From positions 27,359 through 91,358 of the forward strand of contig JAPOXR010000021.1 of assembly GCA_026706985.1 (NCBI GenBank): a stretch of DNA of 64,000 bases, written 5' to 3'. Below are positions 39,286 to 46,310 of the stretch, in pieces (the stretch's first letter is position 1; each line of letters starts with the position of its first letter). Made by a program: the position numbers and the translations under genes. The DNA comes from Paracoccaceae bacterium. GTDB lineage: Bacteria; Pseudomonadota; Alphaproteobacteria; Rhodobacterales; Rhodobacteraceae. The notes below the pieces were generated by a model. It ran no database searches and had not been told where the DNA came from. It worked only from the letters and a program-made list of their open reading frames with translations.

Positions 39286-39325
39286 CCACCCGCACCACAG
39301 CAGTTCCGGCAGCGGAATCTGAACC

Positions 39326-39778
39326 GTGTTCGAGTTTCTGGATCATGCGCATCCGCTCATCTGGGTGGCGGTTGCCCTGCTATTGGGGACGCTGTTTCTG
39401 GCAACTGCCATCGAATTGTTGCTGTGGCCGGCCTGTGCCGCGCTCGCGGTGGGGCTGCTACTCTATGCCTTCCCGGAACTGGCGGGTGCACATCAGCTGC
39501 TGCTGTTTGTCCTGTTGTCAGTCTGCAGCGTTTTCGTAGCCCGGTATCTACTGCCGCACCGCACCGATGGCAGCGCATCCCTGAACGCGCCGGGCAACCG
39601 CATGATCGGCCGCCAGGCCAAAGTGGTTGAGGCCAATGGCTTCGAGGGTCAGGTGACGATCGATTCCGTGCATTGGCATGCGAAATGGCGGGAGGGCCGT
39701 GCCGTGGAAGGCGAAAGCGTTACTGTGGTGGGTCATGAGGGCACAACTCTGATCGTCCGTGCCCAGCCCCGGCAGTGA
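39326..39778 (+). CDS. NfeD family membrane protein
   Basis: 150 residues. Three or four hydrophobic segments (residues about 12-85), followed by the soluble OB-fold domain with NRMIGRQAKVVEANGFEGQV and GRAVEGESVTVVGHEGTTLIV. This is the short NfeD form without the N-terminal protease. It lies 40 bases after the SPFH gene and acts with it at the membrane, with the exact role unknown. The last 59 bases overlap the convergent ChaC gene. Confidence 0.9.
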   Translation: MFEFLDHAHPLIWVAVALLLGTLFLATAIELLLWPACAALAVGLLLYAFPELAGAHQLLLFVLLSVCSVFVARYLLPHRTDGSASLNAPGNRMIGRQAKVVEANGFEGQVTIDSVHWHAKWREGRAVEGESVTVVGHEGTTLIVRAQPRQ

Positions 39779-40304
39779 TTGCGTGCACCCGCCCGAGCAG
39801 TGAATCGAGATCCGGATCGCCGATTCCGAGTTCGTTCAAGCGGGCGACCGTCCTTTCCAGATAATCGCGGTTGTCGCCGCGCCCGCCGCTGGCTGAGGCA
39901 ATGATCCGCGCCTGTTCCTCCGGACGGAGCCGGCAATATTGCCGGTGATTCCGATCGACAATGTAAGCCACGGCCTCGACCTCGCCGACTCCCGCAATCC
40001 GAATTCGAACCGTCTCTTCGTGATAGGCAGATGACACCAACTCGCGGCGACGCAGTTCCTGCAACGTGAGTTCGGCATCCCGCCCCGCAACCTTCAGCGC
40101 CATTCCTTCGCAGCTTCCCCTCTCGGCGCGGTCAAGCGCCAGCACTAGTCCCGGTTGAGACGGCGTTCCGCGGTGATGGATCGACCACATACAGAAGCTT
40201 CTACGGAATCCGGTAAGTACCGCACGGTGGCTTTGCTCCGGCACAAATCCCGGGTTCCACAGCAGCGATCCGTAGCCAAAGACCCAAAATCCGTTTTTCA
40301 TCAT
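39720..40304 (-). CDS. chaC: Gamma-glutamylcyclotransferase, ChaC family
   Basis: 194 residues. It cuts the gamma-glutamyl bond of glutathione to give 5-oxoproline and Cys-Gly. Signature WVFGYGSLLWNPGF near residue 5, SFCMWSIHHRGTPSQPGLVL next, then the catalytic Glu region RRELVSSAYHEETVRI and YIVDRNHRQYC. The ATG at 40304 is preceded by GGGAACGC, so it is preferred over an ATG at 40340. The final 59 bases overlap the NfeD gene. In many alphaproteobacteria a DUF2125 gene follows ChaC on the chromosome; here an accessory insertion of about 2.8 kb separates them. Confidence 0.9.
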   Translation of the reverse strand: MMKNGFWVFGYGSLLWNPGFVPEQSHRAVLTGFRRSFCMWSIHHRGTPSQPGLVLALDRAERGSCEGMALKVAGRDAELTLQELRRRELVSSAYHEETVRIRIAGVGEVEAVAYIVDRNHRQYCRLRPEEQARIIASASGGRGDNRDYLERTVARLNELGIGDPDLDSLLGRVHAITAGAGHGRSELCPHDPPQ

Positions 40305-40376
40305 GCGTTCCCAGCGGGCCGGCGGCCCTGTATAAGCCATTAGCCCTGATTGAAAGCGAGTGGCATGATTATCATA

Positions 40377-40434
40377 GGGCTATCGCGTTTGAATTTTTCG
40401 GGGTTTGGCGTTTTTTCGGGGCCTGATGCGAAGC
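40377..40434 (+). repeat. Dispersed repeat, copy 1 (about 58 bp)
   Basis: Starts GGGCTATCGCGTTTGAATTT and ends GGCCTGATGCGAAGC. It is nearly identical in inverted orientation to copy 2 (43144-43202) and more diverged from copies at 56300 and 63117. It marks the left edge of the island between the ChaC and DUF2125 genes. Confidence 0.9.
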
Positions 40435-40439
40435 TGATC

Positions 40440-40729
40440 AAACACAATTGAACTTCTGGGAAGATGGCCGGTGAGGTCCGGATACGCAGTTCACAACGCC
40501 GTCGAACCCTCCGAACCGGGACATTGCCGCACCGACGAACGTTGCGATATCCTTCGGCACAAGATTGGAGCCGGTATAGCCGAGCCCACCCAATTCGTCA
40601 CCGATGGCCTCGCCTTTGCATGCGGCGGACATAAGACACAGTCACGGTAACCCGCCTCGGCGAACTTGTGAGCCGCGTCAGCTCCGATTCCGCTTCCTCC
40701 GCCACGATCAACGCCACATTTACTGTCAT
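40440..40729 (-). pseudogene. Short-chain dehydrogenase/reductase remnant with frameshifts
   Basis: Starting at an ATG at 40729 with GGAG upstream, a Rossmann N-terminus can be read only by changing frame. The first frame gives MTVNVALIV. The next gives GGGSGIGADAAHKFAEAGY, the SDR cofactor-binding TGxxxGIG region. The last gives KGEAIGDELGGLGYTGSNL and FGGFDGVVNCVSG, the NNAG-like region. The frame then ends near 40440, so the catalytic Tyr-Lys part is missing. At least two frameshifts and a 3' truncation make it non-functional. It lies next to the left boundary repeat. Confidence 0.8.
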
Positions 40730-41165
40730 CTTCAGCTCCACAGCATGCCGGCGTGGCACCCGTACAGCCTTCCATCCGTGAACACAATTTTCATGCAATA
40801 GGAAAAGCCTGCCTGACATTGTGGATGGCACCGGGCGGAAGACTCCTGCCTCATCATGCGGGCGCTTTCTGGATCATATAAATGCGTGAAAATACACAAG
40901 GAGGATGATTTCAGGTCGGCACTTCAGCCTGTTGGATGAGTTACATCCTGCGGCTTCAGGTCTGCTTCTACCACAACCGGATTGCCATCTACGAAACTTG
41001 ATCTCCGTATCTCCGAACTGAACAGCGGCGAGTAGAGATACTGCTTCGTAAAGCTGAATACCCGGCAGAGCCTACTCACTCTGCCCGGTGCGTTCGACAA
41101 CCTGATTTCAATCAGCAGGGTGCACAGACACGTTGGGCTGGGTGATGAGATAGGCAGCGCGGAAA
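40730..41165. other. Region upstream of the MNT gene, no gene recognised
   Basis: About 440 bases between the SDR remnant and the MNT promoter. An 87-codon minus-strand reading frame (40924-41187) contains RLSNAPGRVSRLCRVFSFTK and RSSFVDGNPVVVEADLKP. It looks more protein-like than a random frame, but I recognise no family; it could be a fragment. Nothing else was seen. Confidence 0.35.
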
Positions 41166-41194
41166 TGGCAATTTCTGGCCGGTGCACCTATAAA
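41166..41194 (+). promoter_or_regulatory. Possible promoter of the MNT-HepT pair
   Basis: TATAAA at 41189-41194 with a weak TGGCAA 17 bases upstream (41166-41171), 31 bases before the MNT start. Weak by consensus; location is the main support. Confidence 0.3.
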
Positions 41195-41224
41195 CGGGAA
41201 CATGACTCGTCTGGGAGAAACTCC

Positions 41225-41536
41225 ATGCATCCGGATATTGCCGCGAAAACAGACAAAATTGCTGAAATCTGCAGGACGTATGGAGTTGTCCGGCTGGAAC
41301 TCTTCGGATCGGGGTCGCGGTTCATGCTGGACTTTGATCCAGAGTCCAGTGACTTTGACTTCTTAGTGGAGTATGATCCCACTGCTCGCCGAACGCTTCA
41401 GTATGTCATCGGCTTCCGCACTGCCCTTGCGAAACTTTTCGGCCGCAAGGTCGATGTACTGCCGGTGGGTGTGAACCGCAACAAATGGTTTCAAGCCTCC
41501 ATAGACCGAGATCGGGTCACCGTTTATGAAGCATGA
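41225..41536 (+). CDS. mntA: MNT-type nucleotidyltransferase, antitoxin of a HEPN/MNT pair
   Basis: 103 residues. The minimal nucleotidyltransferase core is visible: VVRLELFGSGSRF (residues 21-33) with the GS pair, SSDFDFLVEY (41-50) with the DxD metal pair, and GRKVDVLPV with the third Asp (D77). In characterised pairs MntA neutralises HepT by adding AMP to a tyrosine. The GS-DxD spacing is one residue longer than the usual GSX10DXD if the second GS is counted. ATG 41225 has GGGAG about ten bases upstream. Its stop overlaps the toxin gene by 11 bases, so both are translated together. Confidence 0.88.
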   Translation: MHPDIAAKTDKIAEICRTYGVVRLELFGSGSRFMLDFDPESSDFDFLVEYDPTARRTLQYVIGFRTALAKLFGRKVDVLPVGVNRNKWFQASIDRDRVTVYEA

Positions 41537-42320
41537 TCCACGCAGTAGTCTGGAAGACATCGACCGGGCAGCTGGTCTAATTGAATCATTCATTAGCAAT
41601 CTCGATTACAATTCCTTCGAAAACGATACAAAAACAATCAGCGCGGTTGAACGTCAGTTCATCATCATCGGTGAGGCAACAAACCGACTTCATAAGGTCG
41701 CTCCGGAGATTGCTGACCGTATTCTGGCGATGCAAGAAATCATCGGGTTTCGCAATATTTTGGCCCACGATTACGACGTTGTGGAAACTTGGGAAGTCTG
41801 GGAAATCGCCAATAAAGATCTTCCCGCTCTCCGCAGACAAGTCAGTAGCATGTGCGCCCAACTCGAGGAGACTCCACCTCACACCCTGCACGCAGCGGTC
41901 CAGATCGGTGACAGAGATACTGTCCGTCGCTGCCTCCGAGCAGGAGACGATCCAAATACCTACGACGATAAGGGGGCGACGGCGCTTCACTGGGCTGCAA
42001 GGTATAACGAAGTGGAGATAACCCGCGAACTTCTCGCCGCTGGCGCTGACCCGACGCTGGCAAGCCGCCAAGGCTGGACAGCCCTGCATCTAGCCGCTCA
42101 ATGGGCTGGCCCGGCGACGGTGCACGCCCTGATTTCCAAGGGAGTCGACCTAACGACAGTTGGGCCTGATAAATCCACTGCCTTACACTGGGCACGCAGG
42201 AACCCGAAGCTGGCGAAAAGTCCTGCATTGAACCGACTCGTGCCACCTCCGGCACCGGCATCCGAACCCGAACCCGAACCCGAACCCGAACCCGATAACG
42301 GTCCGTCATTTGACATGTGA
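41526..42320 (+). CDS. HepT-like HEPN toxin fused to ankyrin repeats
   Basis: 264 residues. Residues 1-115 are a HepT/DUF86 domain: LEDIDRAAGLIESFI, AVERQFIIIGEATNRLHK, then GFRNILAHDYDVVE. The ribonuclease motif RX4HXY is R76, H81 and Y83; Y83 matches the tyrosine AMPylated in known HepT. Residues 119-225 carry about three and a half ankyrin repeats (TLHAAVQIGDRDTVRRCL, TALHWAARYNEVEITRELL, TALHLAAQWAG, TALHWARRN). The tail is Pro-rich with Glu-Pro repeats from a 6-base unit (GAACCC) repeated five times. HepT proteins normally end after about 110-140 residues, so the ankyrin part is an extra domain, perhaps a target- or partner-binding sensor. Confidence 0.85.
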   Translation: MKHDPRSSLEDIDRAAGLIESFISNLDYNSFENDTKTISAVERQFIIIGEATNRLHKVAPEIADRILAMQEIIGFRNILAHDYDVVETWEVWEIANKDLPALRRQVSSMCAQLEETPPHTLHAAVQIGDRDTVRRCLRAGDDPNTYDDKGATALHWAARYNEVEITRELLAAGADPTLASRQGWTALHLAAQWAGPATVHALISKGVDLTTVGPDKSTALHWARRNPKLAKSPALNRLVPPPAPASEPEPEPEPEPDNGPSFDM

Positions 42321-42849
42321 TGTATGGTGACAATTTGGTACGGTGTCGGCAACAAATTGGATGAGTGAGAGTATCGACCCGCTTCACTGCATATCCAACA
42401 GACTTTGGCAGGCCCATTGCGACAGGGTTGTCGGAGGTGTGATGCCAACCCTCACGTTGATAGGTGAAGAGCGTAAGCCGATTGTCCAGCCCACAATCCT
42501 GACGACGCCACCACTACTCCAGCGGGAAAACCGCTTTGCCCGACTCGCCCGAACATCATCACAGAGCCGACGACAACAGCCACAATGTATAACCACCCTC
42601 GCATGCTTTGAGAATCGGAAGATGGCTGTGGATAAGTCGGGCGGTGCCCTCTCTCCGTTTCCCGGCCAAGTGGATGAAATTCCTTGCCGGATCAGGCGGG
42701 GTTCTCCATAGGTTCGTCATCACGAAACGATAGAACAGGAGAACCCTATGCAAGTTTTCGGCTTGCCCGGCAATGTTCTCAGAAACGCGTCCGCCGCGTG
42801 AGGAGGTCCGGCTGTTGGGAAGGTCACCGCGGCACGGGAGAGCTAGGGG
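42321..42849. other. Island interior, no gene recognised
   Basis: About 530 bases between the toxin gene and the transposase remnant. Reading frames on both strands show no recognisable motif. It includes a perfect inverted repeat at 42699-42746 (listed separately). Probably decayed DNA. Confidence 0.4.
42699..42746. repeat. Inverted repeat with 9-bp arms
   Basis: GGGTTCTCC at 42699-42707 and GGAGAACCC at 42738-42746, a perfect match with a 30-base spacer. Could be a terminator-like structure, operator or a mobile element remnant; there is no T run. Confidence 0.55.
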
Positions 42850-43160
42850 GACAGAACACGGATACCCGTCACTTCCTTCTCAGCGGAAAGCCTGATCCGG
42901 AACGGTTCCTCAGGACGGTGCGGACGCACCGGGCTGCGGAGAACTCCCTCCACCGGGTGCTGGACGTGATCATGGGAGAGGACAGCCTGCGCAATCGCAG
43001 GGATACCGGTTCCGAAAACCCGGAGCTGTTGTGGAAGCGGGCGCTCAACCTGGCGAGGGTGACACCGACAGCAATGAAGGAATCTATGCACGGCAGGCTG
43101 AAGTGGGTCAGCCGGGAAAATGACTTCCTTCTGAAACCGGTCGGCTTCGCATCAGGCCCC
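42850..43160 (+). pseudogene. ISAs1-family transposase remnant (C-terminal part)
   Basis: The reading frame contains ENSLHRVLDVIMGEDSLRNR, which matches the ISAs1/DDE signature ENSLHWVLDVxFxED with its catalytic Glu. NPELLWKRALNLARV and RENDFLL follow as in the family's C-terminus. Upstream, DTRHFLLSGKPDPERFLRTV fits the preceding block. Only about 100 residues of roughly 370 remain, and no N-terminal DDE part is found upstream. It ends inside the right boundary repeat. The Trp normally before the Val of the signature is Arg, another sign of decay. Confidence 0.75.
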
Positions 43161-43202
43161 GCAAAGGACGCCAAACCCGAAAAAATTCAAAACCGATAGC
43201 CC
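43144..43202 (-). repeat. Dispersed repeat, copy 2 (about 59 bp)
   Basis: On the minus strand it starts GGGCTATCGGTTTTGAATTT and ends GGCCTGATGCGAAGC, nearly identical to copy 1 in opposite orientation. It ends two bases before the DUF2125 start codon and forms the right edge of the island. Confidence 0.9.
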
Positions 43203-43204
43203 TG

Positions 43205-44191
43205 ATGATTATCCGGATAATGATCGCAGTCACAATCGTAGCCTCACTCATCTGGTCGGGCTACTGGTTTTACGGAAGTTCGCTGAAGCGCCGGACAATT
43301 GAGAATGTCATAGCGGAGTTGAACGAACCGGGGAGACGCGTCGGTTATTCAAATATCACGCTGCGGGGTTTTCCAAACCGGTTTGACCTCACCATTCAGG
43401 ATCCCTTTTACGAGGATGCTGCCATCGCTTGGAGTGCACCTTTCCTGCAGGTGTTGTCGCTCAGCTATCAACCCTATCGCTTTGTTTTCGCATTTCCCGA
43501 TCTACAGCGGGTCGAATGGCGGGGTAAGGCCGTAGATGTCACGGCAGAAAGCATGCGGGCAAGCCTTTCCCTGCATTATCGGGAGCGGCCGGAGCTTGGC
43601 GCATTCATCATCGAAGCGGAAGGGATCGAGTTCAGCGGAACTTCCGGCTGGAGGCATCAATTCGGCAATTCTCTGGCCGCAATCCAACAGTCGGACGGAA
43701 CCGAAAACAGCTATGATCTCGCACTCCGCACCCGGCACCATCCTGGCGAAGCGGAGCCGCTGCCGGGCAACACCACGGCAGCCATTCTGGCAAATATGAC
43801 CGCCGTCGAACTGGATATGGATGTGACGTTTGACAGGGCTATCGACGCCGAATTCTGCACGGGACCGGAGCCGCTTCTGACGGATCTGGCACTCACGCAT
43901 GCGTCCCTGCGCTGGCCCCAGTCAGGCATTGACCTTTCCGGTGAATTCACAAATCAGAATGGCGGACTCACAGGCACGCTGACGATTGATCCTGGTCAAT
44001 CCGGTTTCGCCGCTTTGCTTGGCACACTGCCTCTTGGGCCGCGTCTCGGCCTGATGATGCTGATGATATTTGAGGCGGTCGAGGCGACATTCGGAACCGA
44101 CGGGGCACCGGTTACACTGGATGTGAGCCGCGGGAAATTATCTTTCGGGGACTTTGAAATCGTTGCCTTGCCGGGAATTGAATTCTGCTAA
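43205..44191 (+). CDS. DUF2125 domain-containing protein
   Basis: 328 residues with an N-terminal signal or membrane helix (IMIAVTIVASLIWSGYWFYG) and a periplasmic beta-rich domain. The family typically reads GYWFYGSSLKRR then GFPNRFDLTIQDPFY, and it is seen in alphaproteobacteria beside ChaC and prephenate dehydrogenase genes. The function is unknown; it resembles lipid-linked periplasmic proteins only in layout. The start codon ATG (43205) has no clear ribosome binding site because the boundary repeat ends two bases before it; another ATG lies at 43220. It converges with the tyrosine-pathway gene, overlapping by four bases. Confidence 0.85.
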   Translation: MIIRIMIAVTIVASLIWSGYWFYGSSLKRRTIENVIAELNEPGRRVGYSNITLRGFPNRFDLTIQDPFYEDAAIAWSAPFLQVLSLSYQPYRFVFAFPDLQRVEWRGKAVDVTAESMRASLSLHYRERPELGAFIIEAEGIEFSGTSGWRHQFGNSLAAIQQSDGTENSYDLALRTRHHPGEAEPLPGNTTAAILANMTAVELDMDVTFDRAIDAEFCTGPEPLLTDLALTHASLRWPQSGIDLSGEFTNQNGGLTGTLTIDPGQSGFAALLGTLPLGPRLGLMMLMIFEAVEATFGTDGAPVTLDVSRGKLSFGDFEIVALPGIEFC

Positions 44192-45105
44192 TTCTCTCCC
44201 CGCGGGCGCCTTCCGAAATCCGATTCCCCGGTATCCTGCCCCGCCTCGACGATACCTTGGCGGATCGCTCTGGTGCGTTCGAAATATTGTTGCAGCATCT
44301 CCCCATCCCCGGAACGGATGGCTCGCTGAAGCGCAAACAACTCCTCGGTGAATCGACCTAGAATCTCGATTGTCGCATCTTTGTTGGTGAGAAAAACATC
44401 GCGCCACATGACCGGGTCGGAAGCCGCGATACGGGTGAAATCCCTGAACCCGGCCGCCGAATATTTGATCACCTCGGATTTGGTGATCCGGCGCAGATGA
44501 TCGGCGACTCCCACCATTGTGTAGGCAATGAGATGCGGCGCATGCGAAGTGACAGCCAGCACAGTATCGTGCCGGGCCGGATCCATCACTTCAACATTGG
44601 CACCGAGGCTCTCCCAGAAACCGGTCAGCCTGGCGAGTGCCTCAGCCTTCACCTCCTGATCCGGGGTCAGGATACACCAGCGATTGTCGAAAAGTTCGGC
44701 AAAGCCCGCCTCGGGCCCGGAATTTTCGGTTCCCGCCAATGGGTGCGCGGGAATGAAGTGCACACCGTCGGACATCAGCGGACCGACGATCCGCGCAACA
44801 TGCGCCTTCACCGAACCGACATCGCTGAGCGTGGCACCGGGTTTCAGCCGCGGAACAATCTCCCGCGCCAGCCCCTCGAAACTGCATACCGGGGTGCACA
44901 GCACCACGAGGTCGGCATCCGCCGCGGCTTCTCCGGGACTGTCGAACATGCGGTCAGCCAATCCGAGCCGCTCAGCCTTTTCCCGGGTTTCAGCCGAGCG
45001 TGTGAACCCGGCAATCTCCACCCCCTTGTCGTGGCGACGGATCGCCTGCGACATCGAGGACGCGACCAGTCCCATGCCAATAAGCGCGATGCGTTGATAA
45101 TGCAT
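44188..45105 (-). CDS. Prephenate/arogenate dehydrogenase
   Basis: 305 residues, TyrA/TyrC family. It oxidatively decarboxylates prephenate or arogenate in tyrosine synthesis. The NAD-binding loop reads IALIGMGLVASSMSQAIRR (GxGxxAS). The catalytic part has FIPAHPLAGTENSGPEAGF with the conserved His, and TVLAVTSHAPHLIAYTMVG and AAGFRDFTRIAASDPVMWRD, all standard. The ATG at 45105 has AGGTGA eight bases upstream; a GTG at 45114 would overlap hisC. It is six bases from the hisC stop, so the two aromatic and histidine pathway genes are one operon. Confidence 0.93.
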   Translation of the reverse strand: MHYQRIALIGMGLVASSMSQAIRRHDKGVEIAGFTRSAETREKAERLGLADRMFDSPGEAAADADLVVLCTPVCSFEGLAREIVPRLKPGATLSDVGSVKAHVARIVGPLMSDGVHFIPAHPLAGTENSGPEAGFAELFDNRWCILTPDQEVKAEALARLTGFWESLGANVEVMDPARHDTVLAVTSHAPHLIAYTMVGVADHLRRITKSEVIKYSAAGFRDFTRIAASDPVMWRDVFLTNKDATIEILGRFTEELFALQRAIRSGDGEMLQQYFERTRAIRQGIVEAGQDTGESDFGRRPRGEN

Positions 45106-45110
45106 GGCGA

Positions 45111-46193
45111 TCACCTGGCCATGAATCCGGCGACCGAATCCGCGACTGCCCTGCAGGCCGCGCGGTCACCGATACTGATACGCAGACATTCAGGTAGCTT
45201 GTAATCACCCATCCTGCGCACCAGAATCCCGTCATTGCGCAGCCAGGCGTCGCAGGCGAGCGCCTCGCTCTCACCAGCGAACCGCGCCAGAAGAAAATTC
45301 GCCTGCGATTCATCCACCCCGACTCCGGCGCGGAGGAGGCGCTCCCTCAGCCATGACCTGCATGCCGAATTATGCGCCCTGCAGTTGTCGACAAATTCCC
45401 GGTCTCTGACCGCTGCCGCCGCCGCCGCCAATCCTGGTCCCGAGACATTGAACGGTGCCCGGATACGGTCCAGAATCCGCATGATTTCCGCCGATCCATA
45501 GCCGTAACCGACCCGCAGCGAAGCCAGACCGTGAATCTTGGAGAATGTGCGTGTGATCACCACATTGCCGCAGCTTTCGGCCAGGCTCCTGGCGTAATCC
45601 GGCATGTCGGAAAACTCGGCATAAGCACCATCAAGGACCAAAATCACCGAGCCGGGAAGGGCCCGGGCAAGGTGATCCAGTTCGTCGCTCCCAAGCATCG
45701 TTCCCGTCGGGTTCGCCGGATTTGCCAGATACACCAGACTGGTGTGTTCGCTGCAGGCCCGCAGAATGGTTTCCACATCGGCGGTGCGATCGGCTTCCAT
45801 GACCTCAACCGGTGTGGCGCCGACGGATCGGGCAATGAGCGGATACATCAGGAATGCATGCCTGGTATGGATCACTTCCTTGCCGGGACCCGAAAATACC
45901 TGCGCGATCAAGGTAAGAATTTCGTCCGATCCGGCACCGCAGACGATGCGGTCAGGATCAAACCCATGCTCTTCGGCGATTGCCTGCCGCAACTGCGCGT
46001 GATCGCGCGAAGGATAACATCCGAGACCGTCCAGCAGATTTTCCAGCGCTGCGCGCGCAGCCGGGCCCGGTCCAAATGGATTCTCATTTGAACTCAGTTT
46101 GCGGATCTGATCCCGCCCCTCGATTTTCGCCTCACCGGCGACATAGGGCTGGATATCGGCAAGTCCAGGGCGGGCAATGACAGAAGCGGGCAT
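45111..46193 (-). CDS. hisC: Histidinol-phosphate / aromatic aminotransferase
   Basis: 360 residues, PLP fold type I. Conserved: KLSSNENPFGPGPAARAAL near residue 33, VCGAGSDEILTLIAQVF, YLANPANPTGTMLGSDEL with the PLP-contact Asn, DGAYAEF, and TRTFSKIHGLASLRVGYG with the PLP lysine. In the operon with the dehydrogenase it likely serves histidine synthesis and the aromatic branch. The ATG at 46193 has GAGGGA about eight bases upstream. Confidence 0.92.
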   Translation of the reverse strand: MPASVIARPGLADIQPYVAGEAKIEGRDQIRKLSSNENPFGPGPAARAALENLLDGLGCYPSRDHAQLRQAIAEEHGFDPDRIVCGAGSDEILTLIAQVFSGPGKEVIHTRHAFLMYPLIARSVGATPVEVMEADRTADVETILRACSEHTSLVYLANPANPTGTMLGSDELDHLARALPGSVILVLDGAYAEFSDMPDYARSLAESCGNVVITRTFSKIHGLASLRVGYGYGSAEIMRILDRIRAPFNVSGPGLAAAAAAVRDREFVDNCRAHNSACRSWLRERLLRAGVGVDESQANFLLARFAGESEALACDAWLRNDGILVRRMGDYKLPECLRISIGDRAACRAVADSVAGFMAR

Positions 46194-46245
46194 AAATGTG
46201 TCCCTCGGGGCTGCCGCACCTAAACCCACCGGCGCAGCGATTTCA

Positions 46246-46262
46246 AGCGCCGACTAGGCGCT
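46246..46262 (-). terminator. Possible hairpin between priA and hisC
   Basis: AGCGCC at 46246-46251, five-base loop, GGCGCT at 46257-46262. Six-base perfect stem but no T run on either strand, so a factor-independent terminator is doubtful. Confidence 0.3.
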
Positions 46263-46310
46263 GTGGATCCGGCCTTCCCCGGCGGGTTTTTTCACCAGGC
46301 GGTGTTTCAG

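Noticed and set aside
42343..42711. 122-codon plus-strand frame after the HepT-ankyrin gene
   Set aside because: No recognisable motif, no ribosome binding site, and composition unlike neighbours; likely decayed DNA.
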